Shown: in pieces, positions 6,509-10,896 of the stretch
Numbering within the stretch: position 1 is the first letter of the stretch
How the letters are laid out: every line of letters starts with the position of its first letter
DNA from: an uncultured Oscillospiraceae bacterium
GTDB lineage: Bacteria; Bacillota_A; Clostridia; Oscillospirales; Oscillospiraceae
Assembly (NCBI GenBank): GCA_900757695.1
Contig: CAAEOU010000126.1
Span: forward strand, 1 to 10,896
Direction: 5' to 3'
DNA: 10,896 nucleotides
Position numbers and translations under genes: made by a program
Notes under the pieces: generated by a model
The model's input: the letters and a program-made list of their open reading frames with translations, nothing else
What the model was told of the DNA's origin: nothing
The model's database searches: none

Positions 6509-6745
6509 TTACCGGCGTTTTTCCTTCCACTCCTCGAACAGCCGTTTTCCCTCTTCCGACTGGTAAAATGCCTGGATCTTGGGCAGCAGGAACCGGGCAA
6601 ACCGTTCCAGCTCCTGCTGGGGCACGCCGTCCTCCTGATACTTGGCGGACGCCGCTGCCTGTGCTGTTTTCTTCTCCTGCCGATCTTCCGTAGCGGCTCC
6701 TTTCTGCAGGGCTGCCCCCTGCTGCCTTATGATGTGTTCTGTCAT
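6509..6745 (-). CDS. Small protein coupled to the relaxase gene, unknown function
   Basis: A 78-aa soluble protein that I do not recognise. The N-terminal half is rich in Gln, Ala, Lys and Glu and probably disordered or helical (about 8-38). The second half (QQELERFARFLLPKIQAFYQ, then EEGKRLFEEWKEKRR) looks like an amphipathic helix with a basic end. Its ATG (6745-6743) overlaps the relaxase TGA (6744-6742) in an ATGA junction, so it is translated with the relaxase. That suggests an accessory mobilisation role, for example binding DNA at oriT or stabilising the relaxase, but this is only inference from position. It ends 18 nt before the bidirectional terminator of the kinase gene. Confidence 0.75.
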   Translation of the reverse strand: MTEHIIRQQGAALQKGAATEDRQEKKTAQAAASAKYQEDGVPQQELERFARFLLPKIQAFYQSEEGKRLFEEWKEKRR

Positions 6746-7986
6746 CGGTCCTGACCCTTGGCCCGCTGGCGGCGCTGCTGACGGTTCAGCCGCTTTTCTT
6801 CCTGTTGGCGTCGGCAGATGCCCAGCACAAACGCCTGTACCTGCTCTGGTGCCACCCGCATAGCTTCCCAGTAAGGCCGGGTGTCGTTGAGCACCGCATC
6901 CAACTGTTCCTCACAGCGATGGATGCGCTGGCGCAGCTCCTGTTCCCTCACTGTGCTTTGCTGCAACTGCATCCGCAGACTGCGGTTCTCTGCCTGCAGC
7001 TTGCCAGTGGCCTTTGCCATCTCGCACAGGGCCTGGAAGTCCTGCGGCATCAGTTCCACACGCTTTTCCAGCACACCTTTGGTTTTGGCCCGCTGCTCGA
7101 TGTCTGCCACATCGCGGATCGAGCCGGAAATGTTCTTTACCTGGGAGATAAGCTCCTTTCGCTGGCCTTGCAGTTGTTTGGTCTGGTCAGACAGTTCTGC
7201 CACTGTCTGGCGGTCCTTCTGGACCTTATACTCCAGGACCTCCAAATGTTCAGCATCGCTGCCCTGTACACCGCGCTCAAAGTCGGTAAATCCCGCCTGC
7301 CGCATGTGCTCGAAGAATTGTGTTTGCAGCAGGCTGTAGGAGCTCACCAGCCGGGGCTTGCCGTTCTTTTTCAGCACAGGCTGTCCCTGCTCGTCGATTA
7401 TGGGGACCATCGGCCACTTTTTGCTGTGACTCACCTGCATGATCGTCTCCCGCACGGTGCCCCGCAGTGCCGGGTCCTTGCACCGCTTGGACCATCTGAT
7501 CTGTTTCTCTACCACCGGCAGATAAACAACGTGGAGGTGATAGTGGAAAACATCCCGTCCCAGCCGGTCACTGGCTTCCCGGTTGCGCTCGTCGGCGTGC
7601 ATAACCGCGGAGATAATGTACTGTTCCCCGCCCGCGATCTCCTTGGCCAGCTCGTACACCTCAGCGTAGAACTGCTTGGCGTACTCATAGCCGCCATGGG
7701 TTTCGAAATAGTCGGTGTTCACATCAAACACCAGCTCGTCAAAAATGTAGGCATCCGGTTTCAGACCTCGGGTGGAAACAATGCCTTCTTCCACCATCCG
7801 GTCAAATTGCTGGGCGTAAGTAGCTGCCTCGCAGGCTTTGAAAGTCACATTGTTGTGGCTGTATTCCAGCAGCACATCCGGGTTGGAGTACACTTCGTTC
7901 TTGCGTTCGTTGTGCCGTTCCCGCACCGAGATAGCATTTTTACGGTAGCGCTCATTGCGCACCACGGTCCGATGGATTTTGCTGAT
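6742..7986 (-). CDS. MobV/Pre-family relaxase (plasmid mobilisation/recombination protein)
   Basis: Nicks the element at oriT and leads the strand into a recipient using another element's transfer machinery. From the proposed start (414 aa) the MobV motifs are clear: motif I RERHNERK with His25 (the equivalent His22 of MobM forms the bond with DNA), motif II around VLLEYSHNNVTF, and motif III MHADERN followed by FHYHLHVVYLPV, the metal-binding histidine cluster. From about 235 to 365 it is a long coiled coil; the tail is very basic (QQRRQRAKGQDR). Start choice: AAAGGAG at 7998-7992 sits 6 nt before ATC (7986), giving MSKIHRTVVRNERYRK; the first normal start is GTG at 7965 (407 aa), which has no ribosome binding site. 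Conservative annotation would use 7965. The stop overlaps the start of the next gene. The oriT candidate lies directly upstream. Confidence 0.9.
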   Translation of the reverse strand: MSKIHRTVVRNERYRKNAISVRERHNERKNEVYSNPDVLLEYSHNNVTFKACEAATYAQQFDRMVEEGIVSTRGLKPDAYIFDELVFDVNTDYFETHGGYEYAKQFYAEVYELAKEIAGGEQYIISAVMHADERNREASDRLGRDVFHYHLHVVYLPVVEKQIRWSKRCKDPALRGTVRETIMQVSHSKKWPMVPIIDEQGQPVLKKNGKPRLVSSYSLLQTQFFEHMRQAGFTDFERGVQGSDAEHLEVLEYKVQKDRQTVAELSDQTKQLQGQRKELISQVKNISGSIRDVADIEQRAKTKGVLEKRVELMPQDFQALCEMAKATGKLQAENRSLRMQLQQSTVREQELRQRIHRCEEQLDAVLNDTRPYWEAMRVAPEQVQAFVLGICRRQQEEKRLNRQQRRQRAKGQDR

Positions 7987-8031
7987 AGGCGACTCCTTTC
8001 TTTGGTACGGTTTTGCTGCGGATGGGGTACG

Positions 8032-8098
8032 CAGATGCTTTGGAAAGCATCTGACCCACTATGACACTTTCCGGCGCTGCCGGCAAAGTGCCAGTGGG
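8032..8098 (-). other. oriT candidate upstream of the relaxase gene
   Basis: Two hairpins flank a MobV-like nick region. Hairpin 1: CAGATGCTT (8032-8040) with AAGCATCTG (8045-8053), 9 bp, loop TGGA. Hairpin 2 is compound: CCCACT (8055-8060) with AGTGGG (8093-8098), inside it CACTTT (8065-8070) with AAAGTG (8085-8090), and CCGGC with GCCGG (8071-8083). On the minus strand the junction reads CATAGTGGGTCAGATG, which resembles the TAGTGTG/TTA nick region of pMV158. Position beside mob also fits. The exact nick is not shown by the sequence. Confidence 0.55.
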
Positions 8099-8190
8099 CC
8101 CGCTGCGGCGGGAGGGATTGGAATACGGTTGGCAACCAAAATCGGTATACCATCTTCCCGGTTGGGCCGCCATCGTAGCGGTTGCCATGT

Positions 8191-8222
8191 CTGTGGTTGC
8201 ATCTGGGAACCAGGCAACACAG
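8191..8222. repeat. Compound hairpin between oriT candidate and AT-rich tract
   Basis: CTGT-G-GTTGC (8191-8200) pairs with GCAAC-ACAG (8214-8222) leaving one bulged G, and the interior has CTGG-GAA-CCAG (8203-8213). It may fold in single-stranded DNA during transfer or replication. No gene is supported in 7987-8398: this 412-bp stretch holds only the oriT candidate, this hairpin, an AT-rich tract and the iterons. Confidence 0.4.
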
Positions 8223-8261
8223 CCCTTGTCCACCTTTTGCAAAACGCGGGGTGTGGAATTC

Positions 8262-8308
8262 TTTCTCTATTTCTCTTTTAGTTAGATATATCATTCTATC
8301 TTTATCGT
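8262..8308. other. AT-rich tract next to the iterons, possible DNA unwinding element
   Basis: A run strikingly richer in A and T than its neighbourhood (for example TTTTAGTTAGATATATCATT) lies directly beside the iteron-like repeats. Iteron origins commonly have such a tract where the strands first open. Confidence 0.45.
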
Positions 8309-8313
8309 GTCGG

Positions 8314-8404
8314 TTTTTCCGACGGGTCGGTGTCGGCAAATCCGTCAACTGGCTGTCCATTTTTTCGACAGGTCAGATCGGCTTTTCCGACGGGTGGGTT
8401 ACAG
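8314..8404. repeat. Iteron-like direct repeats, replication origin candidate
   Basis: Core TCCGACGGGT occurs at 8318-8327 and 8386-8395, with variants TTCGACAGGT at 8364-8373 and a degenerate TCCGTCAACT at 8341-8350. Starts are 23, 23 and 22 bp apart, so all copies face the same side of the helix. Three copies are preceded by a T-run. The array begins at the 3' end of the rep gene and borders an AT-rich tract. Confidence 0.6.
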
Positions 8405-8779
8405 CTCGTTGGGTTCCTTGGGCCGGGGCAAGTTGAGGTAATACCGCCGGGCCTTTCCGTTTGACTGCCCCGGTACCGGCTCCAGCAAACCACAGCGTTC
8501 CAGAGCGGCAAACAATCCGGCAGCTTTCTCCCGCTGGCAGTGCAGCAGTCTCCCGGCACTGGCCCGTGAAAGGCTCACACAGGGCCTGCCGTTGGCTTTC
8601 CAGTGCCCGGTGGTATCCTGGACCGACAGCCGCAGCAGCCCCAGCAAATGGCCGTACAGCAGCTTGCTTTCGCCGGGAAGTTCCCGGTAAGGTTCTTCCG
8701 ACAGGAGACTGCTCGGGATCATCAGGAAACCGTCGATGCGGTTCAGGTTGTCCTCTGCGGGAACAAGTTCATGGTTCAG
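8399..8779 (-). CDS. RepA_N-type replication initiator, N-terminal domain only
   Basis: A small protein (126 aa) matching the winged-helix domain that opens RepA_N plasmid initiators: FLMIPSSLLSEEPYRELPGESKLLYGHLLGLLRLS (about 18-52) corresponds to the family's IPK-L-x-LS-x-AK-LYG-LL-RM-LS pattern, then a helix-turn-helix SRASAGRLLHCQREKAAGLFAALERCGLLE (about 71-100) and a beta-wing GKARRYYLNLP. Full RepA_N proteins are about 2-3 times longer, so this is a stand-alone domain or a truncated gene. Start choice: AAGGAGG (8792-8786) lies 6 nt before CTG (8779), and residues matching the domain begin before the first in-frame ATG at 8722 (107 aa), which has no ribosome binding site. Conservative annotation would use 8722. 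Its product probably binds the iterons just downstream. Confidence 0.75.
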   Translation of the reverse strand: MNHELVPAEDNLNRIDGFLMIPSSLLSEEPYRELPGESKLLYGHLLGLLRLSVQDTTGHWKANGRPCVSLSRASAGRLLHCQREKAAGLFAALERCGLLEPVPGQSNGKARRYYLNLPRPKEPNEL

Positions 8780-8854
8780 ATGGCACCTCCTTGGGTCATG
8801 GGTTGGTGGCGGACTTTGCTTCTGGCCTCCCTCTTTTCTGTTTGGTTTCTGTCC

Positions 8855-8893
8855 TCGGAAAATGTTCGATTATTTCATCATAGATTCTTCCGA
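8855..8893. promoter_or_regulatory. Inverted half-iterons upstream of rep, autoregulation site candidate
   Basis: TCGGAAAA (8855-8862) is the exact inverse of the iteron core TTTTCCGA, and CTTCCGAC (8887-8894) matches it in the opposite orientation. They are about 28 bp apart, and a TATGAT -10-like box lies between them on the minus strand. Iteron plasmids often repress rep through such inverted half-sites. Otherwise 8780-9050 contains no supported gene. Confidence 0.35.
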
Positions 8894-8973
8894 CACATAC
8901 AGCATACAACGTCTTGCGGTCCGTTTCAAGATGTGTTAGACTGTTTTCATGTTAGATGATTCACACACTTTTC

Positions 8974-8995
8974 TCGGCTGTTTCTGAAACACCGA
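8974..8995. repeat. Short imperfect hairpin in the leader of the DUF6076-like gene
   Basis: TCGG-C-TGTTT (8974-8983) pairs with AAACA-CCGA (8987-8995), leaving one bulged C and a CTG loop. Function unknown. Confidence 0.3.
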
Positions 8996-9050
8996 AAAAC
9001 ACAGAGCCTTTTTCCGCCTACTATGCTCCAACACAGGATGGTGACAAATT

Positions 9051-10298
9051 TTGAACTACCAGACGTACCTTTTCTTTGAAGGCCGCACCGAATATATCCA
9101 GGGCTACGACACACCCCAGCATACGTATCCGCTGGGGTCCCTGGTGTTCGGTGTCCTGGACCTGGATGCCGCCCCCTACCTGGAACGGGGCCGCGCGTTG
9201 CTGGAAAGATTCCGGGGCGTAAACTTCGCGGAAGATCAGACCATGCAGCAGAGCCTGGCAGCCCCTGACACCTGTGTGTACTATCAGGTAGCTTCCTTTT
9301 ACCATGACTTTGCCGCCGCTGTGCGGCAGGTTTCCCCGGCCCTGTTTGATCTGGTGGAAGGCTACACGCTTGCCAACTTCCGTCGCAATGAACGTGAACT
9401 GAAAGCGACCCAACATAGCCTGTGGCAATTTATACAGACTGGAAAAAATGACAGTTCGTATACGTTTGATGAATTGCGCGCCAGAATGTCCCACCTCGGC
9501 GAATTGGCCATAACCAGCGACATCATGGAAGGGTTCTGCCGGAACTTTCCGGAGTACACAGACCAGATGAAGGTCTTTATCCAGCGTGATACCGGCGACG
9601 CCTCTCTGTGCCGGACGGCGCTGTCGGTATTGGAATCCTTCGTGACCTTGCTGCAGCAGTTGGTGGACGGCAAAACGGATCTGCACCAGCTGATCGAGGC
9701 TACACTGGTGGACGAGGATGGCCGCCCCAGAACGGAGCATGGCCAGCGCCCTTCGGAGCTACTGGTAGAACTGGCCGAAAATGGCGATTCGCCCTACCAG
9801 AAATACCACAAGCTGGAGGACGACATCCATATCCAGACCCGGTACAAACGGCCCACAGACAACAAAAAAGGCGGCATTTCTGCCGCCACGTTCTACGCGA
9901 GTGATACGCTGCCTGCGTTACTCTTTTTGGAATTTGTACAGATGTGTGCCCAGGACCTGCCGGTTGCCGTCTGTGAAAGCTGCCACCGGCTGTTTGTTCC
10001 CTTCTCCAGCCGCGCCAAGTATTGTGATCGGGTGCTGGACCCGGAATCCGGTGCCACCTGCAAGGACATTGCCGCCAAGCTGGCCTATGCCGAAGAACTG
10101 AAAGCCAACAAAGCCAAGGAACTCTACAACAAGATGCGCAACCGCTACCAGATGCGCTGCTCCCGTGCCCCCGGCAATCAGAAAATGCGGGATGACTACA
10201 ACGCCTGGCGCAAGCAGGCGCAAGTGGCGCTGAGTAAGTACCAGTTGGGGGAGGTAGGCTGGGAGGAGTTTCAAAAGGTTATTATGGACATGCCATAA
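9051..10298 (+). CDS. DUF6076-like protein with C-terminal zinc ribbon
   Basis: A 415-aa soluble protein without signal peptide or membrane segments; I place it in the DUF6076 type by its C-terminal region, from memory. The first 300 residues are mostly helical and not recognised. The C-terminal part has a zinc-ribbon pattern: VCESCHRLFVPFSSRAKYCDR, with Cys308, Cys311, Cys325 and Cys337 (CxxC-x13-C-x11-C), followed by a basic helical tail (KAKELYNKMRNRYQMR). The pattern suggests DNA or RNA binding, but function is unknown. The start is TTG at 9051: an in-frame TGA lies at 9042-9044, and GGTGA (9040-9044) serves as ribosome binding site 6 nt upstream. It is divergent from rep, with about 270 bp between. 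Proteins of this kind are frequent in Clostridia mobile elements, which is why I count it as cargo or an accessory gene. Confidence 0.85.
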   Translation: MNYQTYLFFEGRTEYIQGYDTPQHTYPLGSLVFGVLDLDAAPYLERGRALLERFRGVNFAEDQTMQQSLAAPDTCVYYQVASFYHDFAAAVRQVSPALFDLVEGYTLANFRRNERELKATQHSLWQFIQTGKNDSSYTFDELRARMSHLGELAITSDIMEGFCRNFPEYTDQMKVFIQRDTGDASLCRTALSVLESFVTLLQQLVDGKTDLHQLIEATLVDEDGRPRTEHGQRPSELLVELAENGDSPYQKYHKLEDDIHIQTRYKRPTDNKKGGISAATFYASDTLPALLFLEFVQMCAQDLPVAVCESCHRLFVPFSSRAKYCDRVLDPESGATCKDIAAKLAYAEELKANKAKELYNKMRNRYQMRCSRAPGNQKMRDDYNAWRKQAQVALSKYQLGEVGWEEFQKVIMDMP

Positions 10299-10345
10299 GA
10301 TATAATGGTACTTAAAACAAATCTGTAATATGTTCGCCTATTATC

Positions 10346-10382
10346 AAAAAGTAAAGGAGCCACCTAATAAAAAGGCGGCTCC
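10346..10382 (-). terminator. Intrinsic terminator of the small DUF1413-like gene
   Basis: On the minus strand: GGAGCCGCC (10382-10374), 9-nt loop, GGTGGCTCC (10364-10356), a 9-bp stem with one G-T pair, then TTTACTTTTT. On the plus strand the same stem has an A-C mismatch and a poorer T-run, so it mainly serves the minus-strand gene. Confidence 0.75.
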
Positions 10383-10392
10383 TCTCCTTTAC

Positions 10393-10593
10393 TTAAGCGC
10401 GGACATACCTTTTATGAGGTTTACTATCATCTATGATAACCACACCTTTAACCTTGCCGGCTCGTACATCTTCAGCAAACCATTTTCCGTATGTGCATTT
10501 TTGACCATGCGGGAGTTCTTCCCATGTACCAGGAATAATTTCCTTCGTATAAAATTCAAATCCAGTTTCAATGCCTTCCGCGGCTTTTAGCAT
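10393..10593 (-). CDS. Small DUF1413-like protein, 5' end disrupted by a stop codon
   Basis: A 66-aa reading: FEFYTKEIIPGTWEELPHG, YGKWFAEDVRAGKVKGVVII and KPHKRYVRA resemble the short DUF1413 pattern (a Leu/Trp segment, then G-x-x-F and a C-terminal beta pair). That match is tentative. The best ribosome binding site, AAGGAG (10626-10621), sits 7 nt before an ATG at 10614 in the same frame, but that reading is ATG ACA TAG: it stops at codon 3. Without the TAG the protein would begin MTxFYDDMLKAAEGIE. The ATG at 10593 used here has no ribosome binding site, so expression needs re-initiation or readthrough, or the gene is decaying. A terminator follows at 10346-10382. The AAGGAG overlaps the stop of a very short upstream ORF. 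Confidence 0.6.
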   Translation of the reverse strand: MLKAAEGIETGFEFYTKEIIPGTWEELPHGQKCTYGKWFAEDVRAGKVKGVVIIDDSKPHKRYVRA

Positions 10594-10625
10594 ATCATCA
10601 TAAAACTATGTCATAATATTACTCC

Positions 10626-10709
10626 TTATTCATTAATTTTAATCTCGATAGGTTTCTTGTTTCCTTCGATAACTTCGATAACTATATGATACCACAATTC
10701 CAATCCCAT
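10626..10709 (-). CDS. Very short ORF ahead of the DUF1413-like gene, doubtful
   Basis: 27 codons from the ATG at 10709 (37 aa from an ATG at 10739), ending NKKPIEIKINE. Its stop codon overlaps the AAGGAG ribosome binding site of the next gene, which is typical of coupled genes. However, neither start has a ribosome binding site and the longer one begins in the T-run of the tRNA terminator. It contains a perfect 9-bp tandem duplication (10664-10681) giving VIEVIE. It may be a remnant of a longer gene. Confidence 0.25.
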   Translation of the reverse strand: MGLELWYHIVIEVIEGNKKPIEIKINE

Positions 10710-10741
10710 AAACCGTACTTTAAATATCAGATATACCATAT

Positions 10742-10790
10742 AAAAAAACAAATCCGAACGCACCTTCGAAAAGAAGTACGTTCGGATTTG
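10742..10790 (-). terminator. Intrinsic terminator after tRNA-Lys
   Basis: On the minus strand CAAATCCGAACG (10790-10779) and CGTTCGGATTTG (10760-10749) form a perfect 12-bp stem, with an inner 4-bp pairing (CTTC with GAAG), followed by seven T (10748-10742). It lies 7 nt after the CCA end of the tRNA. Confidence 0.9.
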
Positions 10791-10797
10791 CTTGGTA

Positions 10798-10873
10798 TGG
10801 TGCACCATCGGGGACTCGAACCCAGGACCCACTGATTAAGAGTCAGTTGCTCTACCAACTGAGCTAATGGTGC
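10798..10873 (-). tRNA. tRNA-Lys (anticodon CTT)
   Basis: A 76-nt tRNA with encoded CCA. The acceptor stem GCACCAT pairs with ATGGTGC, the D arm has AGCTCAGTTGGTAGAGC, the anticodon stem ACTGA/TCAGT encloses loop CTCTTAA with anticodon CTT (reads AAG, Lys), and the T arm has GGTTCGAGTCC. All arms pair well. Confidence 0.97.
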
Positions 10874-10896
10874 TTAATAAAGCAAACCCACGAACC

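Noticed and set aside
6805..8064. 419-codon plus-strand ORF opposite the relaxase
   Set aside because: Shadow of the mob gene, which has clear MobV motifs.
7845..8360. 171-codon minus-strand ORF across the oriT and iteron region
   Set aside because: It overlaps mob in another frame and covers the hairpins; no family features. A short real peptide at its beginning cannot be excluded but is not supported.
8314..8404. Possible CRISPR-like array in the direct repeats
   Set aside because: Cores are only about 10 bp, spaced 22-23 bp, with no unique spacers of CRISPR length and no cas genes; they fit iterons.
8743..8772. ATG at 8772 just after the rep ribosome binding site
   Set aside because: Reads only nine codons before TGA and is 13 nt from the ribosome binding site; CTG at 8779 fits better.
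10302..10307. TATAAT on the plus strand just after the DUF6076-like gene
   Set aside because: No -35 hexamer and no plausible plus-strand gene downstream.
10664..10690. Resemblance of CTTCGATAA repeats to loxP-like recombinase sites
   Set aside because: No spacer with inverted arms, and no tyrosine recombinase in the window; the repeat is direct and in frame.

Overview
The window looks like part of a mobile genetic element in a gut Clostridia genome, most likely Oscillospiraceae (Faecalibacterium/Subdoligranulum/Gemmiger-like). I infer this from the moderately GC-rich coding DNA with Gram-positive ribosome binding sites, the large serine recombinase of the type common in Clostridia, the MobV-type relaxase, the RepA_N-like replication domain and a DUF6076-like protein. 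No search was run, so the host is an inference.

Left part (1-2220), minus strand: an Xre-type repressor and a large serine recombinase form a two-gene unit. The xre promoter is good and carries a palindromic operator candidate. Bases 1-151, downstream of the recombinase, hold no gene I can support.

Centre (2221-6491): a peptide-antibiotic resistance module. An ATPase and two ABC-2 permeases (LanF/LanE/LanG type) run on the minus strand. Divergent from them, an OmpR-family response regulator and a small histidine kinase run on the plus strand and end in a strong terminator. The intergenic region has four 11-bp direct repeats abutting a -10 box that lacks a -35, the arrangement expected of an activator-dependent promoter. 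The likely circuit is: the kinase senses a membrane-active peptide, the regulator activates the pump, and the pump removes the peptide. No terminator is visible between the pump operon and xre, so pump transcription could reach the recombinase.

Right-centre (6509-8800), minus strand: the mobilisation and replication part. It has a RepA_N N-terminal domain protein, iteron-like repeats (22-23 bp period), an AT-rich tract, a hairpin-rich oriT candidate, a MobV/Pre relaxase and a small protein whose start overlaps the relaxase stop. Both rep and mob have a strong ribosome binding site placed for a non-ATG codon (CTG and ATC).

Right end (9051-10896): a DUF6076-like zinc-ribbon protein on the plus strand; then, on the minus strand, a small DUF1413-like gene whose best start is followed by an in-frame stop at codon 3, a doubtful very short ORF, and tRNA-Lys(CTT) with its terminator. 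The element ends (att sites) could not be placed.
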